Shown: positions 7,980-17,335, counted from the first letter of the stretch. The stretch is DNA of 64,000 nt from Chloroflexota bacterium (GCA_023459215.1 JAEWVF010000079.1:1-64000), one strand, 5' to 3'. The notes: generated from the letters alone by a model not told the origin. Numbers and translations are program-made.

Positions 7980-9973
7980 CCTTATACCTCCTTCCAGATA
8001 ATTCGACAAAAAGAGAAGAAACCGAGAAAAAAAATGTTTTTATTACTTCCGCTCCCATAGCTAAGCATACGTGGGCTAAGAATATTGCACCCTTAGTTAG
8101 TGTTTCCTGTATCACTTATAATCAGGAAAGCTTTATTCAAGATGCTCTTGAAGGTTTTCTAATGCAACAAACCACATTCCCGGTTGAGATACTAATCTAT
8201 GATGATGCTTCTACTGATACAACTACTCAAATTATCCGCGAATATGAAAAAAAATTTCCTCAATTAATTTTTGCCATTTACCAAAAGCAAAACCAGTATA
8301 GCCAAGGTAAACAAATTTCAACAACATACCAGTTTCCTCGAGCAAGGGGTAAATATATTGCATTATGCGAAGGTGACGATTACTGGACCGACCCTCTGAA
8401 ATTACAAGAACAAGTAGAGTTTTTGGAAAAAAATCCAGGTTATATTGCAATCGCAGAGAATGGAGTAGTAAACAACAGCATAACTAATCAAATTTATCTT
8501 TTTAGCGATGAACCGGAAAGAGACTTAACCATCGAAGAAATGGTAGTTAAAAGAAGATTTCCAACTGCCTCGGTTATGTTTCGCAGTACAATCATTCCTG
8601 ATTTCTTGAAAGATGCAAAACAAGCAAATGATACTATTCTTTGGTGTTATCTTGCGAGCAAAGGAAAATTTAAGTATCGAAAAAAAGTTTCATCGGTTTA
8701 TAACAGAGGCCTACAAGGCGTTGTAGAAAGTACAGGAAAAATACAGTGGGCTCAGACAGTAGAAAAATGGAAATTGGAATTAATTAGGCTTTTCGCAAAA
8801 AAGTATTTCAATAAACAAATAGCCTATCATAATATCTGGGAACATTATTGGATTGTATATGCCAATAAATATTATGAAAATTACTATGGAATATTATATG
8901 TTCTCTTTAAATGCCTAAAGTATAATGCTCCACTAACATTCAAAGAGTTTATTAAACTAGCCACACCAAGCATAAAGACAAGCGGTATTCAAATAGCAAA
9001 ACTTATTATCAGAAACCCTGCCATTCTGAATAATTTGAAAACCAAGTACTCAAATTTGATAAAACAAAATAAGATACAAACACAACAGGAAAAACATCCT
9101 TCGTTTTACAAAATACCTCATTCGGTAGGAATTAACACTATCGAAAAGAAACATCCAAGCGTCATTGTTTCCCTCACATCATTCCCCGAAAGAATAAAAA
9201 CCTCTCATCTGGCAATTCACACGTTATTAAGACAAACTTGTAAGCCTGATAAGGTTGTTCTTTGGCTTGCCGAAAGTCAGTTTCCAGCCAAAGAGCAAGA
9301 CTTACCAGATAACCTTCTTCAACTTCAAAAATATGGACTAACTATTGACTGGTGCGAAGACATAAAATCGTACAAAAAACTCATACCGACTTTAAAAAAA
9401 TATCCCAAAGATATTATTATCACTGTGGATGATGACATATACTATCCACCCACTTTGCTTGAACGTTTATATACATCTTATACATCAGATAAAAAAAGTA
9501 TTCACTGCCAAAGAGGTCGTAAAATTCTCTTTGACAAAGAACACACAATTATTCCCTATAACAACTGGGTTATTTCTTCGTATGGTATTAAGGCATCTTA
9601 CCTAAACATGATACTCGGCGCGGGTGGCGTTCTATATCCGCCTGGCTCGTTGCATTCCGATGTTCTTAATAATGATCTATTTATGAATTTATCTCCTACT
9701 GGTGATGATATCTGGTTCTGGGCAATGGCAGTCATAAATAAGACAAGAATAAAAATCATGACTGATAATTTTTGTTTTCTTGAAACAATTAGCACCACTC
9801 AAGAAAATAGCCTTTGGGAAAATCATAACAAAAACGGCAGTAATGATTTACATTTTAGAAATATATTGAAGCATTACCCTAACATTAAATTGATGTTACA
9901 GACTGAATACCAGAATACTTCAAAAACAGAATTCCCCATTGCTGAAAATATTTTTTTCAAGCAATCTTGCTGA
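7976..9973 (+). CDS. Two-domain glycosyltransferase (GT2 plus second GT-A-like domain)
   Basis: At 665 residues this is twice the size of a single GT2 enzyme. Residues about 40-250 are a family 2 domain with VSVSCITYNQESFI, DDASTD and the CEGDDYW segment. Residues about 385-640 form a second domain that starts VIVSLTSFPERI and has a DDDIYY metal-binding site, as in the polysaccharide-locus glycosyltransferases that begin with SLTSFP. The middle 120 residues are helical and Lys-rich. The two active sites could add two successive sugars. The gene is strongly AT-rich. The start overlaps the opine-dehydrogenase stop by 4 bases. Confidence 0.82.
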   Translation: MTLYLLPDNSTKREETEKKNVFITSAPIAKHTWAKNIAPLVSVSCITYNQESFIQDALEGFLMQQTTFPVEILIYDDASTDTTTQIIREYEKKFPQLIFAIYQKQNQYSQGKQISTTYQFPRARGKYIALCEGDDYWTDPLKLQEQVEFLEKNPGYIAIAENGVVNNSITNQIYLFSDEPERDLTIEEMVVKRRFPTASVMFRSTIIPDFLKDAKQANDTILWCYLASKGKFKYRKKVSSVYNRGLQGVVESTGKIQWAQTVEKWKLELIRLFAKKYFNKQIAYHNIWEHYWIVYANKYYENYYGILYVLFKCLKYNAPLTFKEFIKLATPSIKTSGIQIAKLIIRNPAILNNLKTKYSNLIKQNKIQTQQEKHPSFYKIPHSVGINTIEKKHPSVIVSLTSFPERIKTSHLAIHTLLRQTCKPDKVVLWLAESQFPAKEQDLPDNLLQLQKYGLTIDWCEDIKSYKKLIPTLKKYPKDIIITVDDDIYYPPTLLERLYTSYTSDKKSIHCQRGRKILFDKEHTIIPYNNWVISSYGIKASYLNMILGAGGVLYPPGSLHSDVLNNDLFMNLSPTGDDIWFWAMAVINKTRIKIMTDNFCFLETISTTQENSLWENHNKNGSNDLHFRNILKHYPNIKLMLQTEYQNTSKTEFPIAENIFFKQSC

Positions 9974-10037
9974 ATATTATGAGAAAATTTTCATAGCCAC
10001 ATCTCTCGCCCAATATGGAAAAATTCTTAGGGAAAAT

Positions 10038-11203
10038 TTTGTTACCGTACATTTGGGATCAAGAAGCCTGATTGAAAGCGAAAAATCGGTGTGAAATCGA
10101 GATTGGATTTGATTGAGTAGTGAACCCAATCCAAACCGAGCCTGAAAAGGCTTTTATCAACGCGATCTGTGCGGTCAATCAAGCCGACTTTCTTTTCAGC
10201 GATCACCAGTAGGCCCTGACAAACCATCCAAAGATAGGCCATGCAAGCAGCCAGGAGCAAACGGCTCAGGCGGTTCGGGTCAGCTAAATGGCTCTTGTGC
10301 AGGTGAAAACCGCGGCTTTTCTGGTCAGAGAAAAAGGTTTCAATCTGGAAGCGGCGGCGATAATATCGGCAAGACTGATAGCCATTATCCAGGCTGGTAA
10401 CCAAATAGAGCGGTCCGTCATAACGACTGCTCCACCAGCCAACCAAGTTCAAACGCAGCGCAGCTTGCTGGGTAAAACCAACCTGATGGCGTTGAAAAAC
10501 TTGTCCTTTTGCCAATGGATAATCGCCAATCGGCTGGCTTTGTGAGCCTTCTTGGACATAGATTTGCGGCGATGTCCGCCAGCGCGGTTGTTGCTTGACC
10601 CATAGCAGCATTTCAGTGGTGTTGTACTCCGCATCACCTAACAAAACAATCTGTGCATCTGATGGGATTAACGGTAACGCTTTGGCAAGAGCTTCAATAT
10701 GGCGTTGGGCAGTCGTGTGACCTTTCTTACCTTTGTAAACGAGCCAACATAACGGCAAGGCACGCTTTTGATACAGCACGCTGACCATCAAAACCATACA
10801 CCCGCGCCCAATCTGACTGCCATCCATCGCCAAAACCAAGGGCTGTGCCGAGAGAGCTTCCAAAATCTGTTTGGCAAAGGGCATGTACACCACATCAGTA
10901 TCTATGCTTTTGTGTTTGACCCAGCGCCTCAAACGCATTTCAGTGCTTTTGTCCTTGGCTTTAGTCGCTGTCTCGGCACTCACGGCTGATAATTGCGCTT
11001 TTCGGCTGATCACGATCCCGGCAATCAACATGGCCAGGGTCAAAACGTGACCCGGATGAGACAAGCTCAACATTTCTTTCAGCACTTTCAAAACTTTTGT
11101 GTATACTTTGTAGCGGTCAGTCATTTGGCTCTACTTTTTTGGTTTGGTCGCCGCAAAAGTGTACCTTATGACTGACCCTTCATTTCAAATGTACGGTAGC
11201 AAA
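10038..11203 (-). mobile_element. IS4-like insertion sequence, complete, 8-bp target duplication
   Basis: The 1166-bp element has imperfect 18-bp terminal repeats: 10038-10055 and 11186-11203, both TTTG(T/C)TACCGTACATTTG read inward. It is bounded by the direct repeat GGGAAAAT at 10030-10037 and 11204-11211. The exact duplication and intact transposase suggest a fairly recent insertion. It lies in codon 8 of the sulfotransferase gene. A fused frame starting inside the element (11144) reads into the gene remnant, but it stops at 11509. Confidence 0.93.
10042..11124 (-). CDS. IS4-family-like DDE transposase
   Basis: A 360-residue transposase with likely catalytic acids in LAMDGSQIG, LLGDAEYNT and the YREK-like region RRRFQIETFFSDQKSRGF. 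The last block is the hallmark of the IS4 group. It catalyses cut-and-paste transposition at the flanking terminal repeats. The stop codon (10042-10044) lies inside the left terminal repeat, so the gene fills the element. No frameshift is visible and the protein should be functional. Confidence 0.9.
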   Translation of the reverse strand: MTDRYKVYTKVLKVLKEMLSLSHPGHVLTLAMLIAGIVISRKAQLSAVSAETATKAKDKSTEMRLRRWVKHKSIDTDVVYMPFAKQILEALSAQPLVLAMDGSQIGRGCMVLMVSVLYQKRALPLCWLVYKGKKGHTTAQRHIEALAKALPLIPSDAQIVLLGDAEYNTTEMLLWVKQQPRWRTSPQIYVQEGSQSQPIGDYPLAKGQVFQRHQVGFTQQAALRLNLVGWWSSRYDGPLYLVTSLDNGYQSCRYYRRRFQIETFFSDQKSRGFHLHKSHLADPNRLSRLLLAACMAYLWMVCQGLLVIAEKKVGLIDRTDRVDKSLFRLGLDWVHYSIKSNLDFTPIFRFQSGFLIPNVR

Positions 11204-12055
11204 GGGAAAATAAAACAAGTAAGTCAAGAACCCAGCCAACAAATCAAAATCTTAGCCCTTAAGAGATTGCTGAGAGGAAGATTTTCGCCTGAAAAAACCT
11301 TCATAATCACTTCATCCCCTAGATCCGGCAGCACCTGGCTAAGCGAATTACTATTGGCAGGCATACCTCGCTCATGTTCCTTCTTTGAACCACTTCAAAT
11401 TCGATACGTTCCAGAAGCGGCAATGGCGGGGTTTGAATGGCGAACCCATAAAGCAATCGGCGAAGACTGGCCTGAAGGAAAGAATTTTCTTACAAAGGTC
11501 TTTCGATGACAAATTGTTAACCACTGGACAACAAGGGAGATAACGATTCCAAGAGCACTGATAGCTAATAAAGTTATTATTAAATTTGTCAGGCTAAACA
11601 GGCTATTACCTTGGGTATGCAAGAATTTTGAATTGCCTCCATCCCTCTTACTTATCAGGCATCCTTGCGCAGTCATTGCATCACAACTCAGATCAGATGA
11701 TTGGAAATATACAAAAAAGCCAATCGTGCCGTCCTTTATCGCACATAGAAAAGAATGGATCAAAATAATAGAGGAAACCCAATCTGTAGAAAGTTACCTC
11801 GCTGTTTCTTGGGTATTGGATCAAATCGTGCCATTTATGCAGCCCAAGCCTCACCAATGGCAAATCGTCACATACGAGGAGTTGGTGGCCAACCCCACAG
11901 AAACTTTGATAGAAATAGCAAAAAAATGGAAAACACCGATTAGTATAGAAAAAGCACTGGCCCAACTCCAAAAACCATCCAGTACAGTGCACGAAACTGG
12001 TGTTAGCAAATTAAACAGTTGGCAACTTCAACGAGGGGTGGACACGATAAAGCGT

Positions 12056-12158
12056 GTTCCGCTGATGTTCCGGTCAGGTTCCGAACAGGCGGAACCCGTG
12101 TTCCGTTTGGCAGTGAAAGCGTCAAAATAAGCGGAACACGGTGCTTGGAAATCGGAAC
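12056..12158. repeat. Left subterminal array of seven GTTCCG/CGGAAC motifs
   Basis: Exact hexamers occur at 12056, 12067, 12078 (three at 11-bp spacing), 12090 (inverted), 12100, 12132 (inverted) and 12153 (inverted). Several extend to CGTGTTCCG. The 11-bp phasing puts the first three on the same face of the helix, as expected for cooperative transposase binding sites. That function is inferred. Confidence 0.8.
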
Positions 12159-12272
12159 CCGACAAATTTGCGCCATAAAAATGCAAAAACGAGCCTGAAT
12201 CAGCTCGTTTGCAGGCTGAGAACCACACCCCAGCCGAGTTCAAAAAGGGATAGAATGAGTTTGCACGCTCTT

Positions 12273-13787
12273 TCAGGCGGTGACAGCCTGTCCACGCTCG
12301 GCAAGGCGCTGGCGGATCCGCTGGAGGGCGTGCAAATTAATCAGGATGTAGGTCAGGGTGTTTTGGTTGGTGATGGAAGCACGGTTGCGCAGTTTGGGTC
12401 GTTCGATGCCAAAATCAACGGCCTGGCTATTGATACGCTCAGTGGCAGTACGTTGGCGAAAAACTTGTTTGTAAGCCTCACTGTCGCGGTCAAGCTGATA
12501 GCGCAGCCTGGCACCGGGGCTAGTGGCGATGGTTGAGATACAGCCGCCTTTTTTCCAGTTTTTGTGCTGGATCGGGCAAATCTCACCGTTTGCAGTTGGG
12601 TGCAGTAATGAGCAGACATAGCGTCCGCGCTCATGCTGGATCAGGGTTGTCTTGCATTGGAAGGTGTACTTGAGCGTCATTGGGCGTTCAGCCTGGCAAA
12701 ACGGAGCGCCCTTGTCATCGAATTGGCGTTTGCCTTTTTGCCCACGCTCAACAAAAGGAACGGCGGCAAATCCGCCCGAGATGTTGAAGTATTCATAAAC
12801 GTAGAACGCATCGAAGGCAGCATCAAGAGCACCAAAACGCGGTTTGAAACCCAAACGCTTCTCCACCTGCAAGAGAAGCGGGTTGAAATAACTGACATCG
12901 GGTTGGTCAAACGGCTGGGTCAGCTCGGCTAAAACAAACTCACCCCAATCGGCGACTTTTGTGGCAACAACGCCTGAGCCATAGCCCCAGTAATACTCAC
13001 CAATTTCCAGACCGGCAGCCGGAACCGGGTTTTTAAGCGGCGTTGGCATGGGAATACTCTCTACGGCATTGTGTTTTTTGTGCTGGTTGGTTTTGCTTTT
13101 GCACCCCAGGCGGCAACCTGGATCACCCGCAGGTTGCGTAGATTTGTCGTAGCGTTTGCCTTCGATGTAAACCTTCGGGTTGTTTTCCTTGACCCATGCG
13201 ATGATATGTTTGGTATCGAGTGAGATGCAATCTCCGAAACGGCAATCTACAGCCAGAGCATCAGCGAATTCTTGGCAAACCCGTTCCACAGAACTGGAGA
13301 GCAAGAATTGCAGTGGATAATTGGGCAGAGTGCGCAGCAATCGATTGAAGTGACGATGTGTGGGCAGACTGGCGTCTGCATCAAACCCGCAAGAATATTG
13401 GCTGGATGGTTTGAGTGGAAAGCCCAAAAGCCATACCAGAGCCGGGTTTTCCACCAGAAAATCGCGCAAATCAGCCATGTAGGGCAGGTGTTGGTCAATT
13501 TTGACCAAGCAGGCGGCGATGAAAGGCGCATAAGGCAAGGCTTGAATATCTGGCGAGAAGCGCTGATCTGGTCGTTCCGGCAGGTGATCCCAATCCAGAC
13601 TGCCCAGCAACCGCAAGTATTTCAGTGCAATCGGTGAAGCTTGAACGAAATCTGGCAGTTCTTCTGGCTTGAGCGCGGCCAGGTGAGCCAGTGAGCCACA
13701 TTGACGCGCAGTGGAATGTACAAAAAGACGCGAAAGCCAGCCACGGATGGCTGGCTTGGGCCAGGATGGAACATGAAGTGTAGACAT
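12273..13787 (-). CDS. Transposase of the unclassified 2-kb element
   Basis: The ATG at 13785-13787 is chosen because GAAAGGAGAAACC lies just upstream; an in-frame ATG 36 bases earlier has no such site. The 504-residue product has acidic residues in segments typical of a DDE transposase: SLDTKHIIAW, GALDAAFDAFYVYEY and RTATERINSQAVDFGIER. A Cys/His-containing stretch (CKTTLIQHE to CPIQHKNWKKGGC) sits before the last acidic residue. The layout resembles IS1182-like transposases but the match is not strong enough to name. The frame is intact. Confidence 0.8.
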   Translation of the reverse strand: MSTLHVPSWPKPAIRGWLSRLFVHSTARQCGSLAHLAALKPEELPDFVQASPIALKYLRLLGSLDWDHLPERPDQRFSPDIQALPYAPFIAACLVKIDQHLPYMADLRDFLVENPALVWLLGFPLKPSSQYSCGFDADASLPTHRHFNRLLRTLPNYPLQFLLSSSVERVCQEFADALAVDCRFGDCISLDTKHIIAWVKENNPKVYIEGKRYDKSTQPAGDPGCRLGCKSKTNQHKKHNAVESIPMPTPLKNPVPAAGLEIGEYYWGYGSGVVATKVADWGEFVLAELTQPFDQPDVSYFNPLLLQVEKRLGFKPRFGALDAAFDAFYVYEYFNISGGFAAVPFVERGQKGKRQFDDKGAPFCQAERPMTLKYTFQCKTTLIQHERGRYVCSLLHPTANGEICPIQHKNWKKGGCISTIATSPGARLRYQLDRDSEAYKQVFRQRTATERINSQAVDFGIERPKLRNRASITNQNTLTYILINLHALQRIRQRLAERGQAVTA

Positions 13788-13844
13788 GGTTTCTCCTTTC
13801 GGCCAGGGTGTGGTCTTTTTCATTGTAGCGCGGCAAAGAAAAAT

Positions 13845-13965
13845 CGGAACACGGTAGTCTTCGCGTTCCGATTTCGAGAGAAATAGCTTTATCGTGTTCC
13901 GCCCTTGTTCCGTTTCAGCGGAACACGATAAACGTCAGGTTCCGTTTTTAGCCCATCGCGTTCCG
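13845..13965. repeat. Right subterminal array of seven GTTCCG/CGGAAC motifs
   Basis: Exact hexamers are at 13845 (inverted), 13865, 13896, 13907, 13919 (inverted), 13939 and 13960; the pair at 13896 and 13907 again shows 11-bp spacing. The array mirrors the left one in count. It also lies just upstream of the transposase start, so binding there could repress transposase expression as well as assemble the ends. Confidence 0.8.
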
Positions 13966-14168
13966 TTTACATTCCGATCATACTCCGAAAATCGGATCGC
14001 GAGGTAGAATCATGTCCACCCCTCTTTAACTAAGCAAAACACAAATTAACAATATACTCAATATTACATCGCAATTTGGTTTAGGTTTTTATCAAGACCA
14101 AACGATGCCAATATACCACCCATCTAAAACAAGAATTTAATCATGCAAAGAATAACAAAAAAATCAAA

Positions 14169-15089
14169 ATGAGTAATCTTCCATATTCTCCCCTTTTCTC
14201 TGTTCTTGTCGCAAATTACAACAACGGAAAATATCTCGAAGACTGCCTGCAAAGTATATTTTCTCAAACTTACCCGAGTTGGGAAATTGTGATCGTAGAT
14301 GACGGATCAACGGATGACAGCGAAACAATCTATAAAAAATACAGTGATCACACACAAATGAGAATATTCCACAATGAAAAAAACGAAGGTTGTGGTTTTA
14401 CAAAACGAAAATGCGTTGAACTTGCAAGGGGTGAAATTTGCGGATTTGTGGACCCAGACGATGCAATAATGCCCGATGCTTTAGCAGTCATGGTAGCGGC
14501 ACACCAGGAATACCCCGATTGTTCCTTGGTTAGTTCAAAATTCTACCTGACCGATTTGGATTTAAATATTAAATCAGATGATAGTTATGGGCAAAAAATT
14601 CCGGACGGTTATTCTTACTTAACCTACGGCAAGTATGCTGTCACACATTTTGCCACATTCAAACATGAAAAATATAATGAAACAGAAGGCATCAACCCTA
14701 ATCTAAAAAGCGCAGTTGATCAAGACTTATACTACCGGCTTGAGGAAGTCGGCAGGCCTGTTTTTATCGATAAGCGGTTGTACAAATACCGCGTTACACC
14801 CCAGAGCATATCGGTTAACGAAAATACAGCAAATGCGGTTGCTTCACATTTTCGCGCAATTGAAGACGCTTACCGCCGTAGATTAAAGAATCCAGCCTCA
14901 GCAAAAAACTTTTCAAGAGATGAGTTTGAACTAAGAAAGTATGCCTATTTTCAGGAAAGAATGTATTATGAAACGCTGAACAGAAAATTAATTTATAAAT
15001 ATTATTACCTGTTTAGACTTATCATTAAGTATCCATTCCGGGATATTAAATATAAACTAAAATGTCTGCTCAAGCCGTTTCGTGCATAG
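14169..15089 (+). CDS. Family 2 glycosyltransferase
   Basis: A 306-residue GT-A enzyme with the N-terminal strand FSVLVANYNNGKYL, the nucleotide-binding VDDGSTDD, and the metal site DPDDA. The acceptor region SAVDQDLYYRLEE holds the likely catalytic Asp. It should add one sugar to a lipid-linked glycan at the cytoplasmic membrane face. It is the first intact gene after the interrupted sulfotransferase, and its start is preceded by AT-rich sequence without a clear ribosome site. Sugar specificity is unknown. Confidence 0.88.
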   Translation: MSNLPYSPLFSVLVANYNNGKYLEDCLQSIFSQTYPSWEIVIVDDGSTDDSETIYKKYSDHTQMRIFHNEKNEGCGFTKRKCVELARGEICGFVDPDDAIMPDALAVMVAAHQEYPDCSLVSSKFYLTDLDLNIKSDDSYGQKIPDGYSYLTYGKYAVTHFATFKHEKYNETEGINPNLKSAVDQDLYYRLEEVGRPVFIDKRLYKYRVTPQSISVNENTANAVASHFRAIEDAYRRRLKNPASAKNFSRDEFELRKYAYFQERMYYETLNRKLIYKYYYLFRLIIKYPFRDIKYKLKCLLKPFRA

Positions 15090-15115
15090 GGCTTGAGATA
15101 ACAAAAAATTCAAAC

Positions 15116-16360
15116 ATGAAAATCTTGCATATTAACTATTTTGACACTATCGGTGGTGCCGGGCGAGCCAGTTATCGCCTTCACAAGGCCTTGATTCAGG
15201 CTGGTACCGAATCTCGTATGATGGTGAAACAAGCTGTTGAGTCTGATTGGACAGTTGAAATATTACAGGAAAAAAGATATAACATCATCCAACGGTTGAA
15301 AAATAGACAAAGCCTCAGGCGTGTTGCACAATTTCACACGCAGAATCCAGCCCAACACTCACCAGATATTTTCTCATCTGTCGAACCAAAGCAAATACAT
15401 GAAAGCCAAGCCGACCTGATCCATTTACACTGGTTCAACAGTGGAATGCTCTCGATAGAAGACATCGGACAAATTTCCCAACCGACCGTGTGGACCCTGC
15501 ATGATATGTGGGCATTTTGTGGCGCAGAACACATCACCTATGAGCACCGCTGGAAAGATGGCTATTACAAAAACAATCGGCCAGAATACGAAAAGGGGTT
15601 TGACCTAAATCGATGGACTTGGGAGCGTAAGAAAAAAAAATGGAAATCGCCCATCCAAATTATTACGCCAAGTCAGTGGCTCGCAAACTGCGTACAAGAA
15701 AGCGCCCTGATGCAAAATTGGCCAGTTGCTGTTATTCCAAATGCCATAGATGTTGACAAATGGAATCCTACAGAAAGGAGCCTGGCACGAAACCTGTTGA
15801 AACTTCCCAAAGAGGCCCCAATACTTCTATTTGGAGCAGTCGGCGGCAGCGGCGACCCCAACAAAGGATTTGATCTCTTAAAAGCCACCCTACAAAATCT
15901 TCGCGGAGAAATTAGTGGACTTGAAATCGTTATATTCGGCCAACTTGCGCCGCAATCGCCTCCCGACCTGGGATTTCCTATTCATTACACCGGTCATCTG
16001 CACGACGACTTATCACTGCGGTTACTATACAGCGCCGTTGACTTGATGGTCATTCCGTCCCGGCTGGAAAATCTCCCCAACACCGGCCTCGAAGCCCATG
16101 CCTGCGGCACGCCCATTGTAGCTTTTAACATCGGTGGCTTGCCTGATATTGTCGAACATCTCACTACAGGCTACCTGGCTCAGCCCTACGATACAGCCGA
16201 TCTGGCCAAGGGAATCAAATGGGTACTGGAAAAACGGGAAGATAACTCGCTGGGTACCCAGGCAAGGGAGAGGGCTGTGAAACTATTCGATAGCAATGTT
16301 GTCGCCAAACAATATCTTGAAGTTTACAGCCAGGTCTTGAATCGTAACAGTGCTTTATAA
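15116..16360 (+). CDS. Family 4 glycosyltransferase
   Basis: The start is set at ATG 15116 (MKILHINYF), because an upstream in-frame ATG at 15062 would overlap the previous gene and add residues unlike the family. The protein (414 residues) is a GT-B fold: acceptor-side glycine loop TIGGAGRASYRLH, a TLHDMWAFCGAEH segment shared with WcaC-type colanic acid transferases, and the donor-side E-x7-E motif in LENLPNTGLEAHACGTP. It is the last gene before the IS5-like element. Confidence 0.88.
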   Translation: MKILHINYFDTIGGAGRASYRLHKALIQAGTESRMMVKQAVESDWTVEILQEKRYNIIQRLKNRQSLRRVAQFHTQNPAQHSPDIFSSVEPKQIHESQADLIHLHWFNSGMLSIEDIGQISQPTVWTLHDMWAFCGAEHITYEHRWKDGYYKNNRPEYEKGFDLNRWTWERKKKKWKSPIQIITPSQWLANCVQESALMQNWPVAVIPNAIDVDKWNPTERSLARNLLKLPKEAPILLFGAVGGSGDPNKGFDLLKATLQNLRGEISGLEIVIFGQLAPQSPPDLGFPIHYTGHLHDDLSLRLLYSAVDLMVIPSRLENLPNTGLEAHACGTPIVAFNIGGLPDIVEHLTTGYLAQPYDTADLAKGIKWVLEKREDNSLGTQARERAVKLFDSNVVAKQYLEVYSQVLNRNSAL

Positions 16361-16458
16361 ATATCTAAAATTTCTCCCGGAGTTGGAATAAATCTGTGTT
16401 TTTTCCCAGGTTTGGAATGCGCAATGTCATGCTGTGCATTTTCATTCGTAAACCCTAG

Positions 16459-17319
16459 AAGGTGTTATGAACTTTTACAAGAGATGAGCGATGGTTGCCA
16501 CAAACTTGGGTAGCATGAGCATCAAGAAAGCCAAAAAGTGCAATCCAGCCAGGGTTTCGGGTGTTCGTTCGAAGTCTCGCGCCAACCTACGAAAGTGAGC
16601 TGCCCAAGCAAAACTACGTTCAACAACCCATCGTCTCGGTAGGAGAACAAAACCTTTCTTTGCTTCCGGTAGCTTGACCACCATCAACTCAATACCAGCC
16701 TGCTTTGCAGCTTGTTCAGCATTTTCGCCGGTATAGCCTTGATCAACATAGGCGATTTCAACTGAATTCCCGGTCACTTCCTGAACCTTTTCGGCCAATA
16801 TCTGGACTTGGGCGCGCTCTTGTTCATTGGCCGGTGTAACATGCAAAGCCAGAAGATATCCTAACGTGTCCACTGCCAGATGGATTTTGCTGCCTTTTCG
16901 CTTTTTGTGCCCATCGTAGCCGGCACGTTCTCCGCTTTCGGGCGTGGACTGCATTGTGCGACCATCAAAAATCGCTGCGGTCGGTTGCTCTTGCTTGCCC
17001 TTCGCCAGTCGAAGGATGGCTCGCAAATCGTGAACGATGGATTCGAATACCTTGGCTGCAATCCAACGCTGTGATTGTTGGTAGACTGCTTCCCAGGGTG
17101 GCAAATCGTGTGGCAAGGAACGCCACGGACATCCGGTGCGGACAACATACCGCACCCCGTTGAAGACTTCCCGCAAATCATGGTCTCTTTGGGGAGCATC
17201 TTCTCTCATCAACGTTAAATAGGGCGCGACAAAGGCCCATTCTTCATCTGTTACATCACTGGGATAGGCTTTTCTCTCCATTCCCAGAGTTTACCAAATT
17301 CAAAAGTTCATAACACGCT
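16459..17319 (-). mobile_element. IS5-like insertion sequence, complete, CTAG at both ends
   Basis: The 861-bp element has 18-bp terminal repeats, A(A/G)(G/C)GTGTTATGAACTTTT read inward (16459-16476 and 17302-17319), flanked on both sides by CTAG (16455-16458, 17320-17323). A short palindromic target fits the IS427 subgroup of IS5. It sits between two glycosyltransferase genes and breaks neither. The locus downstream then depends on read-through or a promoter within the element. Confidence 0.92.
16475..17281 (-). CDS. IS5-family transposase
   Basis: A single-frame 268-residue transposase. The N-terminal half has the DUF4096-like block (VTDEEWAFVAPYL, RYVVRTGCPWRSLP). The DDE catalytic core follows: AIFDGRTMQ (first Asp), AYVDQGYTGENA (second Asp) and RRWVVERSFAWAAHFRRLARDFER (Glu). 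Unlike many IS427 members it needs no programmed frameshift. Its stop codon falls inside the left terminal repeat. No damage is visible. Confidence 0.95.
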   Translation of the reverse strand: MERKAYPSDVTDEEWAFVAPYLTLMREDAPQRDHDLREVFNGVRYVVRTGCPWRSLPHDLPPWEAVYQQSQRWIAAKVFESIVHDLRAILRLAKGKQEQPTAAIFDGRTMQSTPESGERAGYDGHKKRKGSKIHLAVDTLGYLLALHVTPANEQERAQVQILAEKVQEVTGNSVEIAYVDQGYTGENAEQAAKQAGIELMVVKLPEAKKGFVLLPRRWVVERSFAWAAHFRRLARDFERTPETLAGLHFLAFLMLMLPKFVATIAHLL

Positions 17320-17335
17320 CTAGTCCAATAACTTT

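Larger units (their letters stand above)
12033..14024 (-). mobile_element. Unclassified 2-kb insertion sequence with subterminal repeat arrays
   Basis: The ends are inverted repeats GAGGGGTGGACA(C/T)GAT (12033-12048 and 14009-14024). The flanks are TTCAAC at 12027-12032 and TTTAAC at 14025-14030, consistent with an imperfect 6-bp or a 3-bp (AAC) target duplication; the AAC reading restores the sulfotransferase frame exactly. About 240 bp at the left and 240 bp at the right are non-coding and packed with GTTCCG/CGGAAC repeats. One transposase gene fills the middle. I could not assign the element to a named IS family. Confidence 0.85.
10015..14128 (+). pseudogene. Sulfotransferase gene interrupted by two insertion sequences and a nonsense codon
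   Basis: Joining 10015-10037, 11212-12032 and 14031-14128 gives one continuous frame of 314 codons (313 residues plus TAA). The start MEKFLGK lies left of the IS4-like element, the body between the two elements, and the tail FGLGFYQDQND right of the second. Motifs fit a PAPS-dependent sulfotransferase: 5'-phosphosulfate loop TSSPRSGSTWL and 3'-phosphate site IRHPCAVIASQL. An in-frame TGA at 11507-11509 also breaks the body. In the intact state it would have sulfated a surface glycan. The start ATG is the first after an in-frame TAG. Confidence 0.88.

Noticed and set aside
11144..11509. Open frame starting inside the IS4-like element and continuing into the sulfotransferase remnant
   Set aside because: It is the broken sulfotransferase frame extended into the element and ends at the nonsense codon; not a separate gene.
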